Part shown: one piece after another, positions 1 to 8,747 of the stretch
Numbering within the stretch: position 1 is the first letter of the stretch
How the letters are laid out: every line of letters starts with the position of its first letter
DNA from: Burkholderiales bacterium
Lineage (GTDB): Bacteria; Pseudomonadota; Gammaproteobacteria; Burkholderiales; Chitinimonadaceae
Reading direction: 5' to 3'
Assembly: GCA_019234745.1 (NCBI GenBank)
Contig: JAFAKZ010000250.1
Coordinates: 1 to 18,799, forward strand
DNA: 18,799 nt
Program-made: the position numbers and the translations under genes
The notes under the pieces: generated by a model
Databases searched by the model: none
What the model was told of the DNA's origin: nothing
The model's input: only the letters and a program-made list of their open reading frames with translations

Positions 1-1680
<1,680 letters not shown>

Positions 1681-1709
1681 CTGAAGGGTCTCGAATCTGA
1701 TTCAGGGAA

Positions 1710-1745
1710 ACGTGAAATGATATCACAATTTCCATCCTAAAGGAC
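1710..1745 (-). promoter_or_regulatory. Probable proximal rpoD promoter, extended -10
   Basis: On the minus strand TGATATCAT is present: -10 hexamer TATCAT (plus positions 1717-1722, 5 of 6 matches to TATAAT) preceded by an extended TGn element (1723-1725). No good -35 hexamer lies 16-18 bp upstream, as is common for extended -10 promoters. Transcription would start near 1710, giving a leader of about 30 nt before the rpoD ATG. The Shine-Dalgarno match before the ATG is weak (GAGACCCTTCAG-ATG). This would let rpoD be expressed apart from the upstream operon genes. Confidence 0.45.
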
Positions 1746-2078
1746 GGATTCCCCGCTGAAAACAGTAACTTCCCTACTCGCCGCCGTCGCAGCCCCACCC
1801 TCGGGTAGGCCGCCAACGCGCGCCAAGCGGTGCTTATGTTCTGTCATCAGTCTAGGTTGTGGATCGTCTAAATGCCGGAAAGTTTCGATATACGGCCGCA
1901 CGGCGAGTCGGGCAATACCCTACCCGCTGTCGCTTTTTATTGATACTCCGCCGACGCAATAAACTGCTTTGTCGTTGTTTTTGTACAAATGTTCCAATAA
2001 AGCATTTTGCTCTATTGTTAAATTAGAATGCACTTCATCAAATTGCAACCTGACCGCAGCGCGGTCGACTACGCAGCG
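1741..2078. other. dnaG-rpoD intergenic region, partly AT-rich
   Basis: No gene is visible here. The part at about 1935-2050 is clearly more AT-rich than its surroundings. On the minus strand it contains a possible promoter: TTGCAA (2043-2048), a 15-bp spacer and TCTAAT (2022-2027, 5 of 6); the spacer is short, so this is weak. A perfect 6-bp stem with a 3-nt loop (GACCGC-agc-GCGGTC, 2052-2066) lies just behind the dnaG stop codon but has no T-run, so it is not a standard intrinsic terminator. GGGTAGG near 1803 and CCTACCC near 1919 form a distant inverted pair of unclear meaning. Confidence 0.4.
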
Positions 2079-3929
2079 TCAGCGTAATCCCGTCAAGCGC
2101 AGCAGCTCGGCTTTTTCAGAATCCGACAGGCGGGCGATGCCAATCGCCTCCAGCTCCCGCACGCGCTGCTCCACGGCGCGCTTACCCACGGCCTTGAACA
2201 GCTGGCCCAGGCCTTCCGTCCATACCTGACGCAGCGACTCTTCATCGCTGCCGCCGTAGTGCTCCTCGCCGCGCCGCATGGCGTCCATCAACAAGGGGTA
2301 GCTCGCATCCTCGCGCAGCATCTCCAGCACATGGCCACTGGCCGGCACCTGGGGCTGTTCGGTGACGAAGTCCACCACGCGCAGGATGGCGCGCACCGTT
2401 GGGCTCAGGCTGTCATGCGGCCAGTCATAGTGGGGCATGTGCATAGCCAAGCTGGGGGCAGCCATGAGTAATTGCAAGAGCTCACGGCTGATGTCGGCGG
2501 GCGGCTTGGGCGTGGGCGGCGGCAAATCGTCGTCACGGTCGCGGCTCCATTTGCGATTGCCGTCCTTGCGGAACTTGCGCTCGCCACCGCCGCTGCCGCC
2601 CGCATTTTGGCGCGGTTCGCGTCGTTGCGGGGCCGGCTGTGCGCCACCGAGCAACTGCGCGGCGTCGCCGCTGTCGAGCCCCGTCATCTCGGCCAGCTTC
2701 TTGCGTAGGAGCATGGCCAGCGCCGGCGCCTTGATCTGCTCCACCAAGGGCTTGGCCAGATAGAGGAACTTCGCTCTGCCCTCTTCCGTGCTCAACTCGA
2801 CCTGGCTCGCCAGCTCGCGCGTCATGAAAGCAGCCAAGCCTAGCGCCTCGCGCGTAATCAAGCCTTCGAACGCATCCTTGCCATACTCGCGAATATAGCT
2901 GTCCGGGTCGTGCTCGGACGGCAGAAACAGGAAGGACAAGGTCTTTGCGTCACTCGCCAGTGCCAGGCTGTTCTCCAACGCGCGCCACGCAGCCTTACGG
3001 CCGGCCCGATCGCCGTCGAAGCTGAACACGACATGGTCCGCCAGCCGCATCAGCTTCTTGACATGATCCGGCGTGCAGGCTGTGCCCAGCGTGGCGACGG
3101 CGTATTCCACACCGTGCTGGGCCAGCGCCACCACGTCCATATAGCCTTCCACCACCAGCACGCGGTTGTGCTCTCGGATGGCCTGGCGCGCCTGCGGCAA
3201 ACCGTAGAGTTCCAGGCCTTTCTGGAACAGGGGGGTTTCGGGCGAGTTCAGGTACTTCGGCTCGCCCTTGTCGATCACGCGCCCACCAAAGCCGATTACC
3301 TGGCTCTTGCCATCCAGGATGGGAAAGATCACGCGGTCGCGAAAACGGTCGTAGCGGCGCCCCGTATCGGCGTGATCGACGACCAGGCCCACCTCGGCCA
3401 GCTGCGGATTGGTCGCATAGTCGCCAAAGCAGCTGGCGAGCGGATGCCAGTCGTCGGGCGCGAAGCCCAGGCCGAAGCGGGCGGCGATCTGTCCAGTCAG
3501 GCCACGGCGCTTCAGGTAATCGATGGCACGAGGGCTTTCCTTGAGCTGCGCGCGGTAGTAGTGCATGGCCCGCGTATTCAGCTCGACCAAGCTGGTCTGG
3601 CGCGCGCGCTTGGGCGCGTCATCGCTGCGCGTGAGCTGCGGCATTTGCATGCCGACCGACTCAGCCAGCTTGGTCACGGTCTCCGGGAAGCTCAGCCCCT
3701 CGTATTCCATGACGAAGCCCACGGCCGAGCCGTGCGCGCCACAGCCAAAGCAGTGGTAGAACTGCTTGGTCGGGCTAACCGTGAACGAGGGCGACTTCTC
3801 TTTATGGAAGGGACAGCAGGCCTGGTAGTTCTGTCCGGCCTTCTTGAGCGGCAAATAGCGCTCCACCACCTCGACGATGTCGAGGCGGTTGAGAAGATCC
3901 TGCACGAACTCCTCGGGGATGCGGGCCAT
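2079..3929 (-). CDS. dnaG: DNA primase DnaG
   Basis: This enzyme synthesises RNA primers at the replication fork together with the DnaB helicase. The 616-residue length is normal. The N-terminal CHC2 zinc finger is intact (C39, H42, C60, C63; CPFHKEKSPSF and YHCFGCG). The TOPRIM catalytic core has VVEGYMD with E260, and FSFDGDRAG with the metal-binding DGD at 304-306. A charged, low-complexity linker at about 430-475, rich in G, R and P, leads to the C-terminal helicase-interaction domain. The start is the ATG at 3929 (MARIPEEFVQDLL), typical for the family. There is no clear ribosome-binding site; TAG is the triplet immediately before the ATG. It lies third in the rpsU-yqeY-dnaG-rpoD cluster, 236 bp after yqeY, and that gap is full of stem-loops, which fits the usual low primase expression. 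Confidence 0.98.
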   Translation of the reverse strand: MARIPEEFVQDLLNRLDIVEVVERYLPLKKAGQNYQACCPFHKEKSPSFTVSPTKQFYHCFGCGAHGSAVGFVMEYEGLSFPETVTKLAESVGMQMPQLTRSDDAPKRARQTSLVELNTRAMHYYRAQLKESPRAIDYLKRRGLTGQIAARFGLGFAPDDWHPLASCFGDYATNPQLAEVGLVVDHADTGRRYDRFRDRVIFPILDGKSQVIGFGGRVIDKGEPKYLNSPETPLFQKGLELYGLPQARQAIREHNRVLVVEGYMDVVALAQHGVEYAVATLGTACTPDHVKKLMRLADHVVFSFDGDRAGRKAAWRALENSLALASDAKTLSFLFLPSEHDPDSYIREYGKDAFEGLITREALGLAAFMTRELASQVELSTEEGRAKFLYLAKPLVEQIKAPALAMLLRKKLAEMTGLDSGDAAQLLGGAQPAPQRREPRQNAGGSGGGERKFRKDGNRKWSRDRDDDLPPPTPKPPADISRELLQLLMAAPSLAMHMPHYDWPHDSLSPTVRAILRVVDFVTEQPQVPASGHVLEMLREDASYPLLMDAMRRGEEHYGGSDEESLRQVWTEGLGQLFKAVGKRAVEQRVRELEAIGIARLSDSEKAELLRLTGLR

Positions 3930-3975
3930 CTATCGAACTAACGAAGACGACAAAGGCCGGCCTGCGAGCGTCAGC

Positions 3976-4136
3976 GAGGCTCCGCGCGTGGTTCTTGCCG
4001 CTTTAGCGGCTTTAGAACCACGGCCTACCCCTCGCGGGTGCTCCCGGCGGCGAGGGCGGGAGGAGTGGACTAGATCAGCGGGAAAAGGTTGATTGTCCAC
4101 GAGCCTAAAGCGCCTGGGTTTCCCGGGCGGGGCGCT
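3976..4136. other. Cluster of stem-loops between yqeY and dnaG
   Basis: The dnaG leader contains several stacked inverted repeats. GTGGTTCT (3988-3995) pairs with AGAACCAC (4014-4021), and inside it GCCGC (3997-4001) pairs with GCGGC (4006-4010): a 13-bp stem with a small internal bulge and loop TTTA. CCCTCGC (4029-4035) pairs with GCGAGGG (4050-4056). GTGGAC (4065-4070) pairs with GTCCAC (4095-4100). AGGCTC (3977-3982) pairs with GAGCCT (4101-4106), enclosing the previous ones. AGCGCC (4109-4114) pairs with GGCGCT (4131-4136), with a near-perfect CTGGG/CCCGG inside. None is followed by a T-run on the minus strand. In E. coli the operon is attenuated upstream of dnaG; here a similar role is only an inference. 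Confidence 0.55.
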
Positions 4137-4165
4137 GACGTTTCGATCCGTCACTTGTCGATTCC

Positions 4166-4606
4166 TCAGCCAATACGCGCTTTCACCAGCGCCGACATCT
4201 TGCTCATATCGGCACGGCCGGCCAGCTTGGCCTTCACATCGGCCATGATCTTGCCCATGGAAGCCACGGTGGCGCCGTGCGCAGCAACAGCCGCATCGAT
4301 CACGGCGGCGACCTCGGCCTCATCGGCCTGCTGCGGCATATAGGCCTCCAACACGCCGATCTCGAATTTCTCCACGTCCGCCAGATCGGGGCGGTTGGCC
4401 GCCTCGTAGGCTGTGACTGAGTCACGGCGTTTCTTCACTTCCTTCTCGACGATGGCCACGATCTGCTCATCCGACAGCTCGATACGCTCGTCCACCTCGC
4501 GCTGCTTCATCGCAGCCAGCAACAGGCGGATGGCACCCAGGCGCTGCGCAGCCTTCTCGCGCATGGCGTTTTTCATGTCGTCGGTGATACGTTGCTTGAG
4601 GCTCAT
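4166..4606 (-). CDS. yqeY: GatB/YqeY domain protein
   Basis: A 146-residue protein of the YqeY family, which resembles the tail domain of the GatB subunit of tRNA-dependent amidotransferase and is thought to bind tRNA or assist amidotransferase; its exact role is unsettled. Recognisable family segments are LKQRITDDMKNAMREK at the N-terminus, LGAIRLLLAAMKQREVDER, the central VEKEVKKRRDSVTAYEAANRPDLA, the EAYMPQQ motif and the C-terminal MGKIMADVKAKLAGRADMSKMSALVKARI. It is mostly helical and should be cytosolic. The start is the ATG at 4606. It lies second in the cluster, after rpsU and a strong terminator, and before dnaG. This placement is common in beta- and gammaproteobacteria. Confidence 0.95.
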   Translation of the reverse strand: MSLKQRITDDMKNAMREKAAQRLGAIRLLLAAMKQREVDERIELSDEQIVAIVEKEVKKRRDSVTAYEAANRPDLADVEKFEIGVLEAYMPQQADEAEVAAVIDAAVAAHGATVASMGKIMADVKAKLAGRADMSKMSALVKARIG

Positions 4607-4654
4607 CGTGGGACTCGCAAGGAAGAGGTGGGAGGAATAAGCAGACAGTTTACG

Positions 4655-4695
4655 ACGAATGAGTCGGTCTCGCAGAGACCGTCGTCGTACGACTC
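4655..4695. other. Stem-loop in the yqeY leader
   Basis: GGTCTC (4666-4671) and GAGACC (4675-4680) form a 6-bp stem with loop GCA. Around it GAGTCG (4661-4666) can pair with CGACTC (about 4688-4693), and TACGACGA (4651-4658) with TCGTCGTA (4682-4689), as alternative outer stems. It lies between the terminator behind rpsU and the yqeY start, so it would be in the yqeY leader RNA. No function can be assigned. Confidence 0.4.
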
Positions 4696-4732
4696 AAAAA
4701 GCAAAAGCCGCCAGCGGAAGCCGGCGGCTTTT
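4696..4732 (-). terminator. Intrinsic terminator/attenuator behind rpsU
   Basis: On the minus strand AAAAGCCGCC pairs with GGCGGCTTTT around a short G/C-rich loop (plus positions 4703-4712 and 4723-4732), followed by a T-rich tail (TTTTGCTTTTT). This is a textbook rho-independent terminator 26 bp behind the rpsU stop. It would separate abundant S21 mRNA from the less expressed yqeY-dnaG-rpoD part, as the internal terminator of this operon does in E. coli. Confidence 0.85.
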
Positions 4733-4757
4733 GTCGCGAAGTACGCGAAAACGACGC

Positions 4758-4970
4758 TTAGTACAGCTTGGTCGGCAGCTGTTGGCTGCGAATGCGCTTG
4801 TAATGGCGCTTCACGGCTGCGGCCAGCTTACGCTTGCGTTCGGTGGTCGGCTTCTCGTAGAACTCGCGAGCACGGAGTTCGGTGAGGAGGCCGGTTTTTT
4901 CCACCGCGCGCTTGAAGCGGCGCATGGCGACTTCAAACGGCTCGTTTTCTTTAACGCGTACGCTTGGCAT
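4758..4970 (-). CDS. rpsU: Small ribosomal subunit protein bS21
   Basis: A 70-residue, very basic protein of the 30S subunit that sits near the 3' end of 16S rRNA and aids initiation. The family pattern is clear: PSVRVKENEPFEVAMRRFKR at the N-terminus, then EKTGLLTELRAREFYEKP and the basic tail ending in QQLPTKLY, a tail type I associate with betaproteobacteria. The start ATG at 4970 is preceded by AGGA eight bases upstream. It is first in the rpsU-yqeY-dnaG-rpoD cluster, with a good promoter upstream and a terminator downstream. Confidence 0.98.
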   Translation of the reverse strand: MPSVRVKENEPFEVAMRRFKRAVEKTGLLTELRAREFYEKPTTERKRKLAAAVKRHYKRIRSQQLPTKLY

Positions 4971-5014
4971 GAAGATCAGTCCTACTTTCGTAAGTCAAGG
5001 GTTAATCAAATTGG

Positions 5015-5052
5015 GACTACGAGTATAGCAGACCACGAAAGCAAATAAAAGC
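5015..5052 (-). promoter_or_regulatory. Promoter of rpsU (macromolecular-synthesis operon)
   Basis: The minus strand reads TGCTATACT: -10 hexamer TATACT (plus 5022-5027, 5 of 6 matches) with extended TGn (5028-5030). At 17 bp upstream the -35 is poor (TTTTAT), so recognition would rely on the extended -10. The expected start near 5015 gives a leader of about 45 nt before the rpsU ATG. Only one candidate of this quality exists in the 145-bp gap. Confidence 0.6.
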
Positions 5053-5070
5053 CTGTTTTGCATAGCGTTT

Positions 5071-5109
5071 TTCGGCCGACCTCCGCGGGAGGTTACCGGT
5101 TGTGCCGAA
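5071..5109. other. Stem-loop downstream of rsgA
   Basis: TTCGGC (5071-5076) pairs with GCCGAA (5104-5109), enclosing ACCTCC (5079-5084) with GGAGGT (5088-5093). It begins 7 bp past the rsgA stop. Reading in the rsgA direction the stem is followed by A residues, not T, so it is not a standard intrinsic terminator; it may protect the mRNA 3' end or assist termination by another route. Confidence 0.4.
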
Positions 5110-5115
5110 GGCCGC

Positions 5116-5985
5116 TCAGGACGTCGCTTCGGCGTAGAGCTTGCGGATGAGCTTCAGCCGCTGCGGCAGAATCTCGCCGCGCTCGACGGCCGCGATCATC
5201 GCGCAGCCCGGTTCGCGGTCGTGGCGGCAATTGTGGAAACGACACTGGCCGATAAAAGGGCGGAACTCGGGGAACAACACCGCCAAGCGATCGGCCCGCA
5301 GGTGGCGCAGGCCGAATTCCTGCAGGCCGGGGCTGTCGATCAGTTCGCCGCCGTTGGATAACTTGTATAGCGTCGCGTGCGTGGTCGTGTGCTTGCCGGA
5401 ATCCAGCGCCTCGGAGATTTCCGCCGTGCGGGCCTTGGCTTCCGGCACCAGGCCGTTGACCAGCGTGGATTTGCCCATGCCACTCTGGCCTACAAATACA
5501 GTGACCTGCTCGGCCAGGAAAGGCAGCAGCGGGGATACGTCCTCCACGGCCGACAGCTCGACTGCCGGGTAACCCAGCTTGAGATAGGGCTGCAATATGG
5601 CGCGCGCACTTTCCGTTTCCGGCAAGTCGGCCTTATTGAGTACCATCAGCGCGCGGATATCGGCGTCTTCCGCTGCCACCAGGCAGCGGCTCAGCAGCTC
5701 TTCATAGAAGCTCGGCACTGCCGCCAGCACGATGGCGATCTGCGTGACGTTGGCCGCGATCAGCTTTTCTTTCCACTCGTCCGAGCGATACAACAGGCTC
5801 ACGCGCGGCAAGGAGCGCTCGATCACCGCCTGCTCTTCGTTCAAGAGCGTGACTTCCACGCGGTCGCCCACCGCGAAATCCGTCTTCTTGCGCCGTGCGC
5901 TGGCTTTGTAGCGGCGCGCGTCGACCTCGACGATAAAGCCCTTTCCGTGCGACTGGATGACGCGGGCGGTGAACGACGCACTCAT
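5116..5985 (-). CDS. rsgA: Ribosome small-subunit-dependent GTPase RsgA
   Basis: A circularly permuted GTPase that tests and releases late-assembling 30S subunits. The 289-residue protein has an N-terminal OB-fold (about 1-65), then motifs in permuted order: G4 NKAD (117-120), P-loop GQSGMGKS (166-173), G2 region around HTTTH (199-203) and G3 DSPG (217-220). The C-terminal zinc knuckle is complete (C248, C253, H255, C261). The ATG at 5985 overlaps the TGA of phhB as TGATG, which suggests translational coupling; a TTG one codon upstream is less likely. It is the last gene of the M48-phhB-rsgA group. Identity is certain. Confidence 0.97.
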   Translation of the reverse strand: MSASFTARVIQSHGKGFIVEVDARRYKASARRKKTDFAVGDRVEVTLLNEEQAVIERSLPRVSLLYRSDEWKEKLIAANVTQIAIVLAAVPSFYEELLSRCLVAAEDADIRALMVLNKADLPETESARAILQPYLKLGYPAVELSAVEDVSPLLPFLAEQVTVFVGQSGMGKSTLVNGLVPEAKARTAEISEALDSGKHTTTHATLYKLSNGGELIDSPGLQEFGLRHLRADRLAVLFPEFRPFIGQCRFHNCRHDREPGCAMIAAVERGEILPQRLKLIRKLYAEATS

Positions 5986-6296
5986 CAAATCAAGGCGTCG
6001 AGCTTGGCGGCGCAGACGTAGTCGTTACGGCTCAGGCCGTCGACCGAGTGCGTGTCGTAGGCCACCCGGCAGGTGTTGTAGGTGATGTGCAGCTCGGGAT
6101 GATGGTCTTCGCGGTGCGAGACCCAGGCGGAGGCATTTACGAAGGCCATCGTGTCGTAGTAGTTCTTGAACTTGAAGGTCTTCACCAACTTGCCGGCCTC
6201 GATGGCCCAGCCGTTCACTTCCGCCAGCAGATTGCGGGCGTCTGTATCGGTCAGGCGGGTGACGGTAGCGGGGCAGTGTTCGGTTACGAGCGACAT
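5985..6296 (-). CDS. phhB: Pterin-4a-carbinolamine dehydratase
   Basis: This enzyme dehydrates 4a-hydroxytetrahydrobiopterin and so helps recycle the pterin cofactor of phenylalanine hydroxylase. The 103-residue length is normal. The active-site signature is present: HHPELH at 65-70 (preceded by WVSHRED), the TH pair at 82-83 and the late NDY segment at 91-93. The ATG at 6296 has AGAGG about 7 bases upstream. It starts 19 bp after the M48 peptidase and overlaps rsgA by one base. No phenylalanine hydroxylase gene is in the window, so the substrate source is not shown here. Confidence 0.95.
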   Translation of the reverse strand: MSLVTEHCPATVTRLTDTDARNLLAEVNGWAIEAGKLVKTFKFKNYYDTMAFVNASAWVSHREDHHPELHITYNTCRVAYDTHSVDGLSRNDYVCAAKLDALI

Positions 6297-6315
6297 GGTG
6301 GGCCTCTTCTCATCC

Positions 6316-7566
6316 TTATTGAGCTTGGGTACGCAACGCGGCGATGCGCAGGGCGGCCGGCGGGTGCGAATCGTAGAACAGCGAGTGCAGGGGATCGGGT
6401 GTCAACGTGGACGCGTTGTCGCGATAAAGCTTGACCAGGCCGGAGATCAGCGCCCCGCTGTCGCTGACTTGCGCGGCATAGCGGTCCGCTTCGAACTCGT
6501 GCTTGCGCGAGGCGCGGCTCGCGATCCAGGCGAAGGGGAAAGTAAAGGTGCCCAGCACCAGGAAGAACAGCACCAGGGCAGCGGCCGTGCTCGGCAAATC
6601 CATGCCCAAGCCGCCGTAGAACCAGGCTGCGTCCTTGAACCAGCCCAGCACGGCGAGCGTTACGAGGCCCAGGGCATAGGTCACTACCATGCGCTTGATC
6701 ACGTGGCGATGCTTGAAGTGGCCCAGTTCATGCGCCAGCACCGCCTCTACCTCGACCGGCTCCAGGCGCTCCACCAGCGTATCGAAGAACACAATGCGCT
6801 TGGTTTTGCCGAAGCCCGTGAAATAGGCATTGCCATGGCTGGAGCGACGACTGCCGTCCATCACGAACACGCCGTTGGACTGGAAGCCGCACTTCTTCAG
6901 CAGGGCCTCGATACGATCCTTGAGCACGGCATTGTCGAGCGCCGTGAACTTATTGAAGATAGGCGCAATGAACTTCGGGTAGGCCGCCATCAGCACCACA
7001 CCAAATGCCACCCAAGCAGCCCAGGCGTACAGCCACCAGTAGGTACCCGCCTTGCCCATCAACCACAGCACCAGCGTCACCAGCGGCAGGCCGATCACGG
7101 CGCCGAGCACGGTGGACTTGATCAGGTCGACGATGAAGAGCATTGGCGTCGTCTTGTTGAAACCGAAGCGCTGCTCGAGCACGAAAGTCGAGTAGATCGA
7201 CAGCGGCAGGCCCAACAGGCCGCCCACGACCGCCACCAGCACCACGAGCAGTACGCCGCCGACCATGCCCTCGCCTGTCAGCAAGGTCGCCGCATCATCC
7301 AGATGCGCCACGCCGCCGCCCAAGGTGAGGGCGTACAGGACGATGGCATCCCACACCACGGCGACCCGGGCGAAGCGCACCTTGGCCGCCGTGTAATCGG
7401 CCGCCTTCTGGTGCTCTTCCAGCGAAATATCGCGGGCGAAATCGGCTGGTACCTGGTCGCGGTGCTGTAGCACATGGCGCAGCTGGCGCGACTTCAGCCA
7501 CAGCTGCAGTGCAGTGGAAAACACCAAAAAAGCGAGAAAGACTAATGTGAAAGCGTGAGCGCTCAT
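6316..7566 (-). CDS. M48 family (Ste24/CAAX-type) membrane zinc metallopeptidase
   Basis: A 416-residue integral membrane zinc protease. The catalytic motif HELGH is at 279-283 and the third zinc ligand lies in EFEAD at 357-361. An N-terminal hydrophobic helix (about 5-22), helices near 66-86, 100-122, 140-170 and 175-196, and two after the HELGH motif (about 293-310 and 326-350) fit the multi-pass Ste24 (M48A) layout rather than the shorter HtpX. Bacterial members are thought to act in envelope protein quality control; the substrate is unknown. The ATG at 7566 (MSAHAFTLVFLAFL) begins the first membrane helix; the frame stays open much further upstream but that part runs antisense through orn. 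It is the first gene of the group with phhB and rsgA and diverges from orn. Confidence 0.93.
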   Translation of the reverse strand: MSAHAFTLVFLAFLVFSTALQLWLKSRQLRHVLQHRDQVPADFARDISLEEHQKAADYTAAKVRFARVAVVWDAIVLYALTLGGGVAHLDDAATLLTGEGMVGGVLLVVLVAVVGGLLGLPLSIYSTFVLEQRFGFNKTTPMLFIVDLIKSTVLGAVIGLPLVTLVLWLMGKAGTYWWLYAWAAWVAFGVVLMAAYPKFIAPIFNKFTALDNAVLKDRIEALLKKCGFQSNGVFVMDGSRRSSHGNAYFTGFGKTKRIVFFDTLVERLEPVEVEAVLAHELGHFKHRHVIKRMVVTYALGLVTLAVLGWFKDAAWFYGGLGMDLPSTAAALVLFFLVLGTFTFPFAWIASRASRKHEFEADRYAAQVSDSGALISGLVKLYRDNASTLTPDPLHSLFYDSHPPAALRIAALRTQAQ

Positions 7567-7653
7567 GCTGGCGTGTGCGAAAATGGGGAATTCAACAATA
7601 TTGATATTATGCCGTGCCCCAAGTTCGGGCGCACAGCTGGAAAGCAGCAAAGT
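7567..7653. promoter_or_regulatory. Divergent promoter region between the M48 gene and orn
   Basis: The 87-bp gap must hold both promoters or their proximal parts. It has an AT-rich core (AACAATATTGATATTATG, about 7595-7612). On the minus strand CATAAT (5 of 6 to the -10 consensus) occurs there; on the plus strand TATTAT is possible. Neither has a convincing -35. For orn, GGAAAG about 9 bases before the ATG at 7654 is a fair ribosome-binding site. Confidence 0.35.
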
Positions 7654-8202
7654 ATGACACAAGACCCAACACGTCTCATCTGGCTCGACATGGAGATGAC
7701 CGGCCTGAACCCGGATAGCGACCGCATCATCGAACTGGCCGTGGTGATTACCGACGTGAACCTCGAAACGGTGGTAGAAGGCCCCGTATTGGTCGTGCAT
7801 CAGCCCGACAGCGTGCTGGACGCCATGGACGACTGGAACAAGAATACGCACGGCAAGTCCGGACTGATCGACCGCGTCAAGGCATCGACCTTGAGCGAAG
7901 CGGAAGTGGCCGGCCGTATGCTGGACTTCTTGTCGCAGTACGTCCCCAAGGGCGCCTCTCCCATGTGCGGCAACACCATCCACCAGGACCGCCGCTTTAT
8001 GGCGCGCTGGATGCCTGCCCTTGAAGACTGGTTCCACTACCGCAATCTGGATGTGAGCACGCTCAAGGAGCTGTGCAAGCGCTGGCGCCCAGACGTGGCC
8101 AAGGGCCTGAAGAAGTCTGGCCGGCATGAGGCGCTGGCCGACATCTATGAATCGATTGACGAATTGAAGTACTACCGAGAGCATTTCCTGAAAATGCAAT
8201 AA
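7654..8202 (+). CDS. orn: Oligoribonuclease (3'-5' exonuclease of short RNAs)
   Basis: This DEDDh exonuclease degrades dinucleotides and very short RNAs to mononucleotides, the last step of RNA decay and of c-di-GMP breakdown through pGpG. The 182-residue protein has all family landmarks: IWLDMEMTGLNPDSDRI (first D-x-E) near the N-terminus, GNTIHQDRRFM in the middle and the final SGRHEALADI with catalytic His and Asp. The ATG at 7654 matches the usual start and has GGAAAG upstream; an in-frame ATG at 7555 would add 33 unrelated residues and overlap the start of the M48 gene. It leads a right-facing run of closely packed genes. Confidence 0.97.
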   Translation: MTQDPTRLIWLDMEMTGLNPDSDRIIELAVVITDVNLETVVEGPVLVVHQPDSVLDAMDDWNKNTHGKSGLIDRVKASTLSEAEVAGRMLDFLSQYVPKGASPMCGNTIHQDRRFMARWMPALEDWFHYRNLDVSTLKELCKRWRPDVAKGLKKSGRHEALADIYESIDELKYYREHFLKMQ

Positions 8203-8230
8203 AGGCCGAACGAGCCGCGAGCAGACCACC

Positions 8231-8734
8231 ATGCCCCTACCCCACTACGAACTTGCCGAACAACTCGGCCAAATGCTGATGTCCCGCGGTTGGCGCGTGA
8301 CGGCGGCGGAATCGTGCACGGGCGGGGGCATCGCCAGCGCCATCACGGACGTGGCAGGGTCGTCGGGCTGGTTCGACATGGCCTTCGTGACCTACTCTAA
8401 CGCCGCCAAGCAGCGCCTGGTGGGTGTGGATGCTTCGACGCTGGCCGAGCACGGTGCCGTGAGCGAAGCCGTGGTACGCGAGATGGCCGCCGGTGCCTGC
8501 GTGGAGGCGCGCGCCGATTTCGCCGTGGCCGTCTCCGGCATTGCCGGCCCCAGTGGCGGCACAGCCGAGAAGCCGGTCGGCACCGTGTGCTTTGCCTGGG
8601 TAGGTCCCGGCGGCGTCAAGTCCGAGACGGTATTCTTCGGCGGTGATCGCGCCGGCATCCGGGCCAAGACGGTAGAGCACGCGCTGCGCGGCCTCCTCGC
8701 CATGGTCAGCAGCCACGAACCCCAGCTGGGCTGA
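8231..8734 (+). CDS. pncC: Nicotinamide-nucleotide amidohydrolase PncC (CinA C-terminal family)
   Basis: PncC deamidates nicotinamide mononucleotide to nicotinic acid mononucleotide, recycling the pyridine nucleotide released by DNA ligase. The 167-residue protein is the stand-alone C-terminal CinA domain, without the N-terminal molybdopterin-binding-like domain. Signatures are AESCTGGG (26-33), TYSNAAK (54-60), the AVSGIAGPSGGT block (about 100-111) and KPVGTV (114-119). It starts 28 bp after orn and ends 13 bp before the next gene, so it is probably co-transcribed with both. Confidence 0.93.
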   Translation: MPLPHYELAEQLGQMLMSRGWRVTAAESCTGGGIASAITDVAGSSGWFDMAFVTYSNAAKQRLVGVDASTLAEHGAVSEAVVREMAAGACVEARADFAVAVSGIAGPSGGTAEKPVGTVCFAWVGPGGVKSETVFFGGDRAGIRAKTVEHALRGLLAMVSSHEPQLG

Positions 8735-8747
8735 GATACAGGACGCC

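Noticed and set aside
2910..3941. A 343-codon plus-strand frame inside dnaG
   Set aside because: Antisense to DnaG with its CHC2 and TOPRIM motifs intact; translation is a Gln/His/Arg-rich shadow.
3930..4154. A 74-codon minus-strand frame ending right before the dnaG ATG
   Set aside because: Its position could suggest a coupled leader peptide, but its composition is Arg/Pro/Ala-rich and it coincides with the stem-loop cluster; no ribosome-binding site.
5071..5109. Stem-loop behind rsgA as an intrinsic terminator
   Set aside because: In the rsgA direction it is followed by A residues rather than a T-run.
7555..7653. Extended N-terminus of orn from ATG 7555
   Set aside because: It would add 33 residues unlike the family and overlap the divergent M48 gene start; ATG 7654 has a ribosome-binding site and the standard N-terminus.
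7567..8232. Upstream extension of the M48 peptidase frame
   Set aside because: The extra 222 codons are antisense to orn and the first membrane helix begins naturally at the ATG at 7566.
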